Assembly: GCA_944327215.1 (NCBI GenBank)
Contig: CALVGY010000004.1
Span: 1 to 32,965, forward strand
Direction: 5' to 3'
DNA length: 32,965 nt
DNA from: Candidatus Gastranaerophilales bacterium
Lineage (GTDB): Bacteria; Cyanobacteriota; Vampirovibrionia; Gastranaerophilales; Gastranaerophilaceae
Shown: piece after piece, positions 24,750 to 32,965 of the stretch
Layout of the letters: every line of letters begins with the position of its first letter
How positions within the stretch are numbered: position 1 is the first letter of the stretch
Notes under the pieces: model-generated
What the model saw: only the letters and a program-made list of their open reading frames with translations
The model's database searches: none
Told to the model about the DNA's origin: nothing
Position numbers and translations under genes: made by a program

Positions 24750-27700
24750 ATGGGATTTCAACAAGATACTATAATTTATATTGATGATCAAGACAAATTA
24801 GATGCAAGTGTTGCGGCTAACGCGTTTGCAGATAAAGATGTAAAAAACAGAGCTTACGTAAATACTCTCGGAGCAGAGCTTGCTATGAAATATTTGGCTT
24901 CTGAAAACATCAACGTTTCAGATATATACAACATTCACTCTATCAAAAAAATTCTTGAAGAACTTGATATTTCAGATGTAATGCTCCCAAACATTCATAT
25001 TGACGTGAGAGTGGTCTTTGATGATAATGCTATATTTATTCCGAAATCTCATTTTAAATATAACCTTGAACCTGATATATACCTCGTTTTTAATCTGGCA
25101 AAAGATTTTTCGCATGTTAAATTCTTAGGATTTTTTGAACCAAAACTTATTAATAAAAACAATCAAAATGAAGATTATTATTTTATTGAAAAAGAGAAAT
25201 TAAACCCTGTATCTAATTTAAAAAATTATATTGAAAACTTTAAAGGCAATACTACCTCTGGAGCATCGCAAGAAGATATTGACAATTCCGAAAGAATAAT
25301 AATGGCAATGGCCGACAATGACATTTCTGAAGATGAAAAACAATATTTGATAAAACAATTAACAAAAAGTGCAGAACTCAGAGACAAGTTTATTGAATAT
25401 GAAAATTTTGAAACACTTTCCTACAAGGCCATGACAGATCCTCAAATAAAAAGGAAAGAAATAGAAGAAATCGAAAACAACAATGAAAAAACAATAGAAA
25501 ATCATGTTGCAACGGATTTGAATGCTGCATTACAAGACTTGGGACAAACTTCTGAAAATATTGATGTTCTTGACAGCATTGAAGATTTTGAAAATCTTGA
25601 TCTTGCTCCTGTAGACGGAGATCTTGAAGATTTAACCATAAATAATACAATTGATTTAGCACCAGAAAATAATGAAAATAAACAAGAAACTGAAACAAAA
25701 GACAATAACCTTCTTGAAAACATCGCAGATATAGGAACCGCTGCGGCCACCGGAGCGGTTGCAGGCGCTGCAGCAGGAGCAGCAGGAAGTGCTATTGCAG
25801 GAGCGACAGATTCTATAGCGAATGCCGCAGAAGTAATTACAGGTACAACAGAAGCCGTAACAAATATCGCTCAAACAGTTGGAGATGTTACAGGAGCAAT
25901 TGCTGATACCGTAGAGAATGAAAAAGATTTAAAAGCTGAAGACACAATTGATAATTCTCTTGACATTGTCAATTCTGATATTGAATTGTCTAAAGATCTT
26001 ATAAAAAACAAAACAGAAGCACCTGAGCCTATCACTTTTGACAACATTGATACATCTGAACTTGATAATTTAGAAGCTAAAAGTTCTGATGACAATTTTA
26101 CTGATGATGAAACTATTTCTTTTGACAATATTGATATTGACACAGCTTCAAATAAAACTGATTTCATAGACCAAATTGATAATAAAATTTCATTTGATGA
26201 TGTTGCAACAACTGATAATGAAGAATCTAATACAGATGTTGATGAAACTATTCAAAATGAACAAGATTCAATATCACTTGAGAATATCGATACATCTTTA
26301 ATTGATGATTCAAACACTATATCAAACCTTGAAGATACACAACCAATAGTATTGGATGATATTGATACATCAAATATTACAGATGATTTAAATATAAATG
26401 CAGATAGTAATGCAGAAGATTCTTTTGACACTCAAACTGATTCTGAAATAGATGATGCGAATGCTACAAACTTAGACATAAACAGCAGCGAAAATTCTGT
26501 ACAATCTGATGACGATTTAAAAGAATTAAATGAGCTTCCAGAAACTGACGACGGCTTAAAGCTAATTTTAGATGACAACTCAGCAGAAAAAGAACAAGAA
26601 CTAAATATTGAGCCACTTAATAACAAACAAAAAGATACACAAACTGATGATAATGACGATCTTAATTTCGAATTTTTAGATGATGATACGTTTGACACAA
26701 CAGCAGAACTTCCGGAAACTCCTATTACAAATACATCATCTTCAAACGGTTTTGGGAAAAATTTATTGGACAATATGTATGAAGAAAATCTAGATAACAT
26801 ATCAACAGACGATTTTAATCTTGAAGAAACTCCTTTAAGCCATAACGTTGAAGAAATAACTTCCGATGAACTTCTATCCCAAATTGACGACATACTAAAC
26901 ATTAATGATACATCATCAGCTCAAAACCAATCAGCACAACAAGAAAATAGGTCTACAGAATATGCTGACGATTCAATTATGCCAAGCTCTGAAGATGATT
27001 TGTCTGAAATTCCGAATATTGACGATCTAATATCATCTCCAGAAATAGATAAAACGCCTGAGACACCGGTAACACCTATCTCTAAAGTTCAACCGGAAAT
27101 ACTTGAAACAACCGATACAGAAGATAGTCAACATGACACTGATACCATATCAAATGAAACAGCTTCTGATAATACAAATGTATCCACTTCAAATGAAGAA
27201 ACCGCAGATACAGCGTTAGATGAATTATTGAGCCTTTCAGAAGACAATTCCGAAGAAAACGCAGAAAACTCTGATTACAAACTAGGTGACCTATTTAACG
27301 ATACAGATCCTACATCAGATCCTGATTTAGATGAAATAAACCCTGAAATTGTGGATACGAATAATGAAACTCCAATTCCCGGAGCTGCATTTTTAAAACC
27401 TAAAAAACAAACAAACAAAAAAACTCTGATAACAGCTGCTGCACTTATAACAATAATTGCAGGAGCATCCGCATTTGTTCTTTTAAAGCCTAAAACAGAC
27501 TCAGCTTCTGATATAGAATCAGCGGCTCCTCAATCAGCAGATATCTTAGACAACCCAAATCAAACAGCTGATAATAATGAAAATATTTTAGAAACAAATG
27601 CTCCAACAATTAATAATACAACAGACAAAAAAGTTCAAAAAACTAAACAACAAGTAAAAGAATTAAAAAATACTGCTGTTAAAAAACCTATTCCATCAGA

Positions 27701-28046
27701 ATCATATCTGGAGGTTCAAAAGCTTGTCTGGGATGTACCTGACACCCTATCTTACAGCCCGAAAATGCAAAATTATTTACGCACAGCAGGCAAAAGTATA
27801 AAGCTTTCACTTTCAACAGATTTACTTTTAGCAAGTGAATATGCTTACTCTAATCAAGTTAAAGTAGGATTAAAATTAAGTAAAGATGGGGCTATACAGG
27901 AATCAAACATAATTTCAAGCAGCGGGTCAACAGAAATTGATAACATTGTGTTACAATCTGTTAAAGATACTTTAAACGTCGTAAAACCGCCCAGTACAGA
28001 GATTAGCACCCCTGATTTCAATTTGAACCTTATCATATACTTTTAA
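24750..28046 (+). CDS. Giant acidic one-pass membrane protein with TonB-like C-terminal domain
   Basis: 1098 residues; AGGAG lies 9 nt before the ATG. Residues 1-210 form a folded-looking N-terminal domain with no recognised family. An Ala/Gly-rich stretch follows (about 324-392, GAVAGAAAGAAGSAIAGA), then some 500 residues of Asp/Glu/Asn/Ser/Thr-rich sequence containing a recurring motif ISFDNIDTS (near 428, 456, 480, 508, 533). One membrane helix is at about 893-912. The last 110 residues resemble a TonB C-terminal domain: QVKVGLKLSKDGAIQESNIISSSGSTEIDNIVLQSVKDT. No signal peptide, so the 890-residue acidic part should be cytoplasmic and the TonB-like end periplasmic. First gene of a set with a sigma factor and an ATPase, suggesting an envelope-linked signalling or scaffold role. 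Confidence 0.75.
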   Translation: MGFQQDTIIYIDDQDKLDASVAANAFADKDVKNRAYVNTLGAELAMKYLASENINVSDIYNIHSIKKILEELDISDVMLPNIHIDVRVVFDDNAIFIPKSHFKYNLEPDIYLVFNLAKDFSHVKFLGFFEPKLINKNNQNEDYYFIEKEKLNPVSNLKNYIENFKGNTTSGASQEDIDNSERIIMAMADNDISEDEKQYLIKQLTKSAELRDKFIEYENFETLSYKAMTDPQIKRKEIEEIENNNEKTIENHVATDLNAALQDLGQTSENIDVLDSIEDFENLDLAPVDGDLEDLTINNTIDLAPENNENKQETETKDNNLLENIADIGTAAATGAVAGAAAGAAGSAIAGATDSIANAAEVITGTTEAVTNIAQTVGDVTGAIADTVENEKDLKAEDTIDNSLDIVNSDIELSKDLIKNKTEAPEPITFDNIDTSELDNLEAKSSDDNFTDDETISFDNIDIDTASNKTDFIDQIDNKISFDDVATTDNEESNTDVDETIQNEQDSISLENIDTSLIDDSNTISNLEDTQPIVLDDIDTSNITDDLNINADSNAEDSFDTQTDSEIDDANATNLDINSSENSVQSDDDLKELNELPETDDGLKLILDDNSAEKEQELNIEPLNNKQKDTQTDDNDDLNFEFLDDDTFDTTAELPETPITNTSSSNGFGKNLLDNMYEENLDNISTDDFNLEETPLSHNVEEITSDELLSQIDDILNINDTSSAQNQSAQQENRSTEYADDSIMPSSEDDLSEIPNIDDLISSPEIDKTPETPVTPISKVQPEILETTDTEDSQHDTDTISNETASDNTNVSTSNEETADTALDELLSLSEDNSEENAENSDYKLGDLFNDTDPTSDPDLDEINPEIVDTNNETPIPGAAFLKPKKQTNKKTLITAAALITIIAGASAFVLLKPKTDSASDIESAAPQSADILDNPNQTADNNENILETNAPTINNTTDKKVQKTKQQVKELKNTAVKKPIPSESYLEVQKLVWDVPDTLSYSPKMQNYLRTAGKSIKLSLSTDLLLASEYAYSNQVKVGLKLSKDGAIQESNIISSSGSTEIDNIVLQSVKDTLNVVKPPSTEISTPDFNLNLIIYF

Positions 28047-28049
28047 TTA

Positions 28050-28058
28050 TGTTATAAT
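28050..28058 (+). promoter_or_regulatory. Internal extended -10 promoter before the sigma gene
   Basis: TGTTATAAT (extended -10) in the 37-nt gap after the giant gene; RNA would start near 28065, just before AAGGA. The -35 is weak (TTATCA). It would let the sigma and ATPase genes be made apart from the giant protein. Confidence 0.45.
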
Positions 28059-28083
28059 GTGATAAGAACAAGGAAACTGTGTA

Positions 28084-28659
28084 GTGGAATTAGCTCAGGA
28101 TAAAATTGATTTAATAGCAAAAATTATAAAAAGTAATAGAAAATTCGCTAATAATGAAGATTTGTATGATGATTTCTTAAACGAAACCTGCAAACGTTCA
28201 TTGTTAATTGTAAAAACTGTTACCTCAGATGAAACTTTAGAAGCTTATTTGAGAAAAATTGTAACAACTTCTATTCTAAATGTCTTAAAAAATGAAGGCA
28301 GATTAAGAAGAACCAAAAGTGGATATATGTCTACCAAAGAAGTTCCATTAGAATCTGCAGTAACTTCTTCTTTACCGGATTATTCTCAAATCCAAATCAA
28401 TTATGACCCTGTAAATATCCAAGAAACTCCTGAAGATATTGCTGTAAAAAAAGATATTTTACAAAAAATAATTGATACTGTTAATAAAATTGATGAAGAA
28501 AATCCTGATAAAAATTATTACAAAATTTACTATCTCAGATATGAAAAGGGAATGACTCAAAACGAAATCGCAAAAGATTTAGATCTTTCCCAATCAGAAG
28601 TTTCTAAAAGATTATTTAAATTAATGGATAAAGTTAAACAAGCATTTAACCAGGATTAA
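28084..28659 (+). CDS. Sigma-70 family RNA polymerase sigma factor (ECF-sized)
   Basis: 191 residues from GTG 28084; AAGGA about 10 nt upstream. Residues 1-90 show region-2-like character (DLYDDFLNETCKRSLLIVK, EAYLRKIVTTSILNVLKNEGRLRR). A linker of about 40 residues is followed by region 4: KIYYLRYEKGMTQNEIAKDLDLSQSEVSKRLFKLMDKVKQAF, a clear sigma-4 helix-turn-helix. Size fits extracytoplasmic-function sigma factors. No typical anti-sigma (zinc-binding ASD) gene is adjacent. The following zinc-ribbon ATPase starts 5 nt later and the preceding membrane protein ends 37 nt before, so either might control it. Confidence 0.85.
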   Translation: MELAQDKIDLIAKIIKSNRKFANNEDLYDDFLNETCKRSLLIVKTVTSDETLEAYLRKIVTTSILNVLKNEGRLRRTKSGYMSTKEVPLESAVTSSLPDYSQIQINYDPVNIQETPEDIAVKKDILQKIIDTVNKIDEENPDKNYYKIYYLRYEKGMTQNEIAKDLDLSQSEVSKRLFKLMDKVKQAFNQD

Positions 28660-28664
28660 ATAAA

Positions 28665-31634
28665 ATGAAATGTCCTATATGTAAAAAAACAATTCCTGAC
28701 AATGCATTAAAATGTCCTTATTGTAAGGCTCGTACAGGTTTAATTTGTAAAAATTGCAATACGGTTAATTCCGTGTTTGATTTTACCTGCAAAAATTGCG
28801 GAAAAGAAATTCTAAAACTTTGTCCAAATTGTAAAAGTGTAAACTTCCCAAACGTTGAAAGATGCCGCAAATGTGGGCATAAATTTGAAACTGAACCAAA
28901 ACCCAAAGCAGTTGTATCTGACAAAATTAACCTTGAATATCCTGCAAATTTGGTATCACAACAAAGTGCAAGAAATATACTTATAAAAGGGATTTTATCA
29001 AAAGATAAAAAAATACTTTCTCTCAGCGGAGAAAAAGGTTCAGGGAAAAGTCTTGTTCTCAAAGCTATAATGCAAAGTTTACAAGAAAAAAATATTTCTT
29101 GGCTTTACGGCAAATGCACTCCTTTAACCCAAATTACACCGGGAGGACTTGTCCAAGATATTTTGCTTAACGTATTTAATCTTCCAAATTTTTGTATTAA
29201 CAATCTGGATTTCAAAAAAAACGCATCACAATATTTTAAAAATGAATTCCCGATGTTAAGCAATAACGAAGTATTCGATTTACTCAACTTTCTTTACCCG
29301 ATTAAAGAAGGAACTTTCGAAAACATTGTCGCCGCAAAAAATAAAACTTTTGAATTTTTAAACAAAATATTTGACAAAATGACAAGCTTAAACAAATTTG
29401 TATTTGTCATTGATAATTTTGATTTTATAGACGGTTTTTCTTATGAATTTATAAGCAAATACATTAAAAAAGAAAATATTTGGCCTAATTTAAAACTTTT
29501 ACTTATATACAATGAACCAAAACCTTCCAAGGGATATTTTTATTTTCCAGAAAATAATAAAGAAAAATTATACCTTGATGTAGGTCTGGCACCTTTGGAA
29601 TACCAACAAATGCTTTTACTGGTCGATCAAAAAAACAAAAAAGTTGACGGATTTCCAAATCTTTCAAACCCTGAACTGCAAGAAATTTATAAAATCAGCA
29701 ACGGAAACCCATCTTATATCAATCATGCATTGAGCTTATGTTTTGACTGCCAATTATGCGAAAAAGAATTTGAAATTTCAACGACATTCACAGGTCTTTT
29801 AGAATATAGACTAAAACTGCTTGAAGAACTTAACCCAATAGCATACGATATTTTGGTAGGCTCAGCAATCATAGGTGACAAAATTAATGTTAATCTGGTA
29901 AAAGAAATTTTCGGAGTTGACGATAATACGTTTAGAGATATTTTAATTTATCTCAAAAAAATGGATTACATTAACCATATAAATGACATTTACTGTGAAT
30001 TCAGCTCTCTTACACTATGGGAAACTATTTTAAAAACATCTAAAAATGCTGACAAATATGAAAAAATTAATAAAAAAATTCTTGAATATTTTGCAGGCTT
30101 TACACTCAATTCTAACGCAATTTTAGGAGTCATTGCTCAAAACCTTAAACAACCACGCTTGGCACTTGATATATGGACTAAAAACACAAAGCTTGCTGCA
30201 TATATAGGTGATTTAAACTTGTATGCGATTTCTCAAAAGCAATCAATGGCATTAATCAATGAACTGGATGAAGCCGCAACTTTAAAAATCAGATACAATA
30301 TCTCGGAACGTCTAGGGAAACTTCTTTCTAATTCCAACCCGACAGAGGCAATAGAATATCTTCCGGATGCAATTTCAAATGCTCAAGCGGTTGGAGACAG
30401 CCCTAAAGAGATTGAACTTCTTGCATATATGTCATATTGCTGTCGCAAAACAGGAAATTACTTTGGGGAAGTTGAATGTGTAGATGCAGTTTTGAAAAAA
30501 GCAAAACCGGAAAACAGCCTTGATATAGCTCTTTTAAAATGTACAAAACTAAATGCTCTTCTAAATATCGGGAACTGCGGACAAATTGTAAATATGATAG
30601 ACACAGAAATAATGCCGGTATTTGACGAGTTTTTTGCAAAAAAACAAAATTTAAAAAATCCTCAAATGCTTTTTGTCTATGAAACATGGCTAAAAACATA
30701 CTTAATACTTGCAAATGCCCTTGTACTGCAAGGAAATGACAGATCTTTTGAAGTCCTTACAATTCTATTTGACATAATCGATAGAAACAATATAAAAGAT
30801 GAATTGTTTACTTGCAAATGTAAATTAACTCTTGCTCTTGCAAATACATTTAAAGGTAATTTTAAAGCTTCTGAACAAATGCTTGAAGAAGTTCTAAAAT
30901 CATACAGAGAAAATATTATGGATAATGAAACAATTATCCGTTGGAATTTTATCAATATCATAAATAATTTCTTGAGAAAACAATATGACGGAATGCAAGA
31001 AGATCTATTCCAAATTGTAACTTTTGCAAACAATAATGGAGATAATTTTACTAAAAACATTTTAAAAACATTGCTTGGCAAAATGTTTAAAGACAATGAA
31101 AATTCAAAACAAGCAATGGAAATTTATAATGACCAAATTGCGTATTTTGCAAAAGAAAAAATGGCACTGGGAGCTCTTTTAACTTGGCTTTTAATAGCTG
31201 ACGCAACACTTGTTACAGAAGGGCCTAAAAACGCTTTAGAAATTGCAGAACAAGCCTTAGACGTCGCACAAAATCCTAAAATTGATAATTATTTCTTTAC
31301 CGTTCTATTCAAAATGGTAATTGCAAAATGCTGTATTACACTTTCTGATTTCGATACAGCAAAAATGCATATAGAAAATGCTATATTTATAGCTAAAAAA
31401 TTCAATATGAACGACCTTTTATCAAGATTGTTCCTACTATACGGAACATACTTCCAAGAAATAGGCCTTGTAAAATCTCCACAACAAGTTGAATACCTCA
31501 AAGCTGCGGAAAAAATGTATAAAGAATCTGAAGCACTTATAAAAACAACAGAAAACAGATATGTATACAGCGAACTTCAAAAAGCAAAAGGGGTTTTAAC
31601 ATCCTTCTGCCGCATGAATTACATTAAATTATAA
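28665..31634 (+). CDS. Zinc-ribbon STAND-like ATPase with helical repeats
   Basis: 989 residues. Residues 1-74 contain three zinc-ribbon pairs: C3/C6-C17/C20, C28/C31-C42/C45, C53/C56-C67/C70 (DZANK-type). Next an AAA/STAND-type P-loop ATPase (about 95-360): Walker A GEKGSGKS at 122-129, Walker B FVFVID at 245-250, a winged-helix-like part after it (LLEELNPIAYDILVGSAIIG). From about 450 to the end are helical TPR-like repeats (FKGNFKASEQMLEEVLKSY, SDFDTAKMHIENAIFIAKKF). STAND ATPases are signal-gated switches that cluster on activation. The resemblance is to AAA_16-TPR proteins such as those fused to cyclases or LuxR domains, but here the output would be separate, probably the sigma factor encoded 5 nt upstream. 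Start ATG 28665. Confidence 0.82.
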   Translation: MKCPICKKTIPDNALKCPYCKARTGLICKNCNTVNSVFDFTCKNCGKEILKLCPNCKSVNFPNVERCRKCGHKFETEPKPKAVVSDKINLEYPANLVSQQSARNILIKGILSKDKKILSLSGEKGSGKSLVLKAIMQSLQEKNISWLYGKCTPLTQITPGGLVQDILLNVFNLPNFCINNLDFKKNASQYFKNEFPMLSNNEVFDLLNFLYPIKEGTFENIVAAKNKTFEFLNKIFDKMTSLNKFVFVIDNFDFIDGFSYEFISKYIKKENIWPNLKLLLIYNEPKPSKGYFYFPENNKEKLYLDVGLAPLEYQQMLLLVDQKNKKVDGFPNLSNPELQEIYKISNGNPSYINHALSLCFDCQLCEKEFEISTTFTGLLEYRLKLLEELNPIAYDILVGSAIIGDKINVNLVKEIFGVDDNTFRDILIYLKKMDYINHINDIYCEFSSLTLWETILKTSKNADKYEKINKKILEYFAGFTLNSNAILGVIAQNLKQPRLALDIWTKNTKLAAYIGDLNLYAISQKQSMALINELDEAATLKIRYNISERLGKLLSNSNPTEAIEYLPDAISNAQAVGDSPKEIELLAYMSYCCRKTGNYFGEVECVDAVLKKAKPENSLDIALLKCTKLNALLNIGNCGQIVNMIDTEIMPVFDEFFAKKQNLKNPQMLFVYETWLKTYLILANALVLQGNDRSFEVLTILFDIIDRNNIKDELFTCKCKLTLALANTFKGNFKASEQMLEEVLKSYRENIMDNETIIRWNFINIINNFLRKQYDGMQEDLFQIVTFANNNGDNFTKNILKTLLGKMFKDNENSKQAMEIYNDQIAYFAKEKMALGALLTWLLIADATLVTEGPKNALEIAEQALDVAQNPKIDNYFFTVLFKMVIAKCCITLSDFDTAKMHIENAIFIAKKFNMNDLLSRLFLLYGTYFQEIGLVKSPQQVEYLKAAEKMYKESEALIKTTENRYVYSELQKAKGVLTSFCRMNYIKL

Positions 31635-31636
31635 GG

Positions 31637-31981
31637 TCACGTAACAGCATTAACAAGCTCTCCTAACATAAACATATTATCAGAAGCCAATTCCATATTA
31701 TCTAAAGTTGTATTTTTGGAAGGAGGAACTTTTTTGCTACATAATGCATAAATTATTGTCCCTAAAAACAGAGCACCACTAGCGATGTAACAGCCTATTT
31801 TAAATTTATCAGACTTCGTTTTTTTATTATGTTGTCCTTGTTCCCTCCAAGGGTGATTTTTAGGTAATTTACCTTTATTAATAAATTTAACATTAGACCG
31901 CATAGGATAAACTTGCCATGAAGAAGAACTCACAGGCGTATATAAATTATATGGAGCTAATCTACTTACATTACTAACCAT
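31637..31981 (-). CDS. Small one-pass membrane protein of unknown function
   Basis: 114 residues; TAGGTAGG about 7-9 nt before the ATG. The N-terminal 55 residues are polar and Ser/Asn-rich (VSNVSRLAPYNLYTPVSSSSW), followed by a basic segment (QHNKKTKSDKFK) and one helix (about 62-82, IGCYIASGALFLGTIIYALCS). The short remainder ends MFMLGELVNAVT. Not recognised. Convergent with the ATPase gene, 2 nt apart. Similar layout to the protein at 24176. Confidence 0.65.
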   Translation of the reverse strand: MVSNVSRLAPYNLYTPVSSSSWQVYPMRSNVKFINKGKLPKNHPWREQGQHNKKTKSDKFKIGCYIASGALFLGTIIYALCSKKVPPSKNTTLDNMELASDNMFMLGELVNAVT

Positions 31982-32084
31982 AATATAACCTACCTATTAA
32001 TTATAAAAATTTATTTATACAAAAATTGCTCTTACTTTATAAAATATTTAAATTTATGAAGCAAAGGAGTTACTTGAAAATGTA

Positions 32085-32113
32085 TTGACAAAATCAAGAA
32101 AAAGAGTTAGCAT
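32085..32113 (+). promoter_or_regulatory. Promoter of the Cys/His-rich gene
   Basis: Consensus TTGACA (32085-32090), 17-nt spacer, TAGCAT (32108-32113). The transcript would begin near 32120 and carry AAGGAGG directly before ATG 32135. Confidence 0.6.
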
Positions 32114-32134
32114 AATTTTAAGGAGGTTAAAATT

Positions 32135-32455
32135 ATGCACGAATGTAATCATGAACATCATTGCAACCACGAAGGACATAACTGCGGACACGGAGCAGGA
32201 CATTGCCAAAGTCAAGGTGAGGGTCATCATTGCCACAACCACGAAGAAGGCTCTCACAGCTGCCACGGAGGCGGCTGCCAAGGTAAAGGTCAATGGGGCG
32301 GTAAAAGAGAAGGCGCAGGCAGAAAATGCGAAAATCCTAAAATTCCGTTTAACAGAAGATTAAATGAAGAATTAATTAACAAATTAAAAACTTACGCATC
32401 AGAAAACGGAATAACAGAAACTGAAGCCTTAGAGCGCGCAATACAAAATTTATAA
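32135..32455 (+). CDS. Cys/His-rich metal-binding domain joined to a ribbon-helix-helix-like DNA-binding domain
   Basis: 106 residues; perfect AAGGAGG upstream. Residues 1-48 contain 14 His and 7 Cys (HECNHEHHCNHEGHNCGHG...), a strong metal-binding tail. After GGKREGAGRKCENP (55-68), a motif common before small ribbon-helix-helix domains of phage and bacterial regulators, comes IPFNRRLNEELINKLKTYASENGITETEALERAI (70-104), a MetJ/Arc-like strand-helix-helix unit. Inference: a metal-responsive repressor or metallochaperone, perhaps for Ni, Zn or Cu; no metal transporter or enzyme is adjacent to name it. Alternative: a metal store in which the second domain only dimerises. Confidence 0.8.
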   Translation: MHECNHEHHCNHEGHNCGHGAGHCQSQGEGHHCHNHEEGSHSCHGGGCQGKGQWGGKREGAGRKCENPKIPFNRRLNEELINKLKTYASENGITETEALERAIQNL

Positions 32456-32475
32456 TAAATATCTGATTAAATCAA

Positions 32476-32515
32476 AAAAAATTCCCGCTTATTATTTAAA
32501 GCGGGAATTTTTATT
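32476..32515. terminator. Bidirectional terminator
   Basis: AAATTCCCGCTT and AAAGCGGGAATTT form a 12-bp stem around 32481-32510 with an A run before and T run after. It separates the Cys/His-rich gene and the convergent GGGtGRT gene. Confidence 0.85.
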
Positions 32516-32528
32516 ATAATTCAATTTC

Positions 32529-32965
32529 TTATTTTCTAAGAGCTTGGTCAACAGCAACTGCAACTGCAACAGTAGCACCTACCATTGGGTTGTTGCCCAT
32601 ACCGATAATACCCATCATTTCTACGTGAGCAGGAACAGATGAAGAACCTGCGAATTGAGCATCACCGTGCATTCTACCCATAGTATCTGTCATACCGTAA
32701 GAAGCAGGACCAGCTGCAACGTTATCTGGGTGAAGAGTTCTACCAGTACCACCACCTGATGCTACTGAGAAATATTTTCTACCATTTTCCCAGCACCATT
32801 TTTTGTAAGTACCTGCTACCGGGTGTTGGAAACGAGTTGGGTTAGTTGAGTTACCAGTGATTGATACATCAACACCTTCTTTAATCATAATTGCAACACC
32901 TTCTGATACATCATCTGCGCCGTAGCATCTGATTTCTCCTCTTTCACCGTCTGAGAATCTTTGTT
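32529..32965 (-). CDS. GGGtGRT family protein, 5' end cut by window
   Basis: The frame stays open to the window edge, so ATG 32888 is internal; 145 codons are visible. The eponymous motif ASGGGTGRTLHPDNV is present, followed by AGPASYGMTDTMGRMHGDAQFAGSS and MMGIIGMGNNPMVGATVAVAVAV. The family is about 330 residues, so slightly over half is missing. Its biochemical role is not established to my knowledge. Nothing in the visible part departs from the family. Confidence 0.85.
   Translation of the reverse strand, partial: QRFSDGERGEIRCYGADDVSEGVAIMIKEGVDVSITGNSTNPTRFQHPVAGTYKKWCWENGRKYFSVASGGGTGRTLHPDNVAAGPASYGMTDTMGRMHGDAQFAGSSSVPAHVEMMGIIGMGNNPMVGATVAVAVAVDQALRK

Noticed and set aside
25390-26902. 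Antisense open frames within the giant acidic protein (25390-25698, 25871-26167, 26432-26902 and others)
   Set aside because: They are Ser/Val-rich or Cys/Leu-rich mirror images of the Asp/Glu-rich coding strand, with no ribosome sites.
32085-32363. 92-codon frame overlapping the Cys/His-rich gene
   Set aside because: Its TTG start lies in the -35 box with no ribosome site; the overlapping frame from 32135 has a perfect AAGGAGG and recognisable domains.

Overview
The window is AT-rich DNA from a bacterium with two membranes. It carries a capsule-type export protein, TonB/ExbB/ExbD, a flagellar export cluster, and a type IV pilin-like adhesin. The mixture (flagella, anaerobic FixCX electron transfer, corrinoid-protein relatives, many small membrane proteins without known relatives, no photosynthesis genes) fits the non-photosynthetic gut relatives of cyanobacteria (Vampirovibrionia/Gastranaerophilales). 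That placement is inferred from gene content and recall of protein style, not from a search. No rRNA, tRNA, CRISPR array, insertion sequence or phage module was seen.

Layout. 1-5.0 kb (minus strand): a truncated multi-SLBB polysaccharide export protein, a radical SAM/SPASM enzyme, and fixC-fixX. 5.0-9.8 kb: rsmD (plus), then on the minus strand a 675-residue chimeric adhesin with an 11-base G tract next to its start, HU, a SpoIID/LytB-type exported protein and an unknown protein. 10.0-14.3 kb (plus): two exported VirB10/TrbI-like proteins, then tonB, exbB and two exbD genes, probably one envelope energy-transduction locus. 14.6-18.3 kb (plus): ftsH translationally overlapping two shortened relatives of the corrinoid iron-sulfur protein subunits (AcsD-like, AcsC-like). 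18.3-19.2 kb: a small Xre repressor facing a 63-codon gene across a perfect 22-bp palindrome, plus one unknown gene. 19.2-22.9 kb (minus): switch-type protein with two SpoA domains, then fliO, fliP, fliQ, fliR. 23.0-24.6 kb: hemW and a small membrane protein, convergent on a two-way terminator. 24.75-31.6 kb (plus): a three-gene set of a 1098-residue acidic one-pass membrane protein with a TonB-like C-terminus, a sigma-70-like factor, and a 989-residue zinc-ribbon STAND-like ATPase. 31.6-33.0 kb: a small membrane protein, a Cys/His-rich protein joined to a ribbon-helix-helix-like domain, and a truncated GGGtGRT-family gene.

Best candidates for something undescribed: (1) the adhesin joining a type IV prepilin N-terminus, YadA-like head repeats and a self-cleaving S74 chaperone, with a possible on/off poly-G switch; (2) the TonB-like/sigma/ATPase operon; (3) the orphan corrinoid-protein pair coupled to ftsH; (4) the metal-binding ribbon-helix-helix protein. 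Several genes also have a -10 box only 6-8 nt before the start codon and no Shine-Dalgarno sequence, suggesting leaderless mRNAs.
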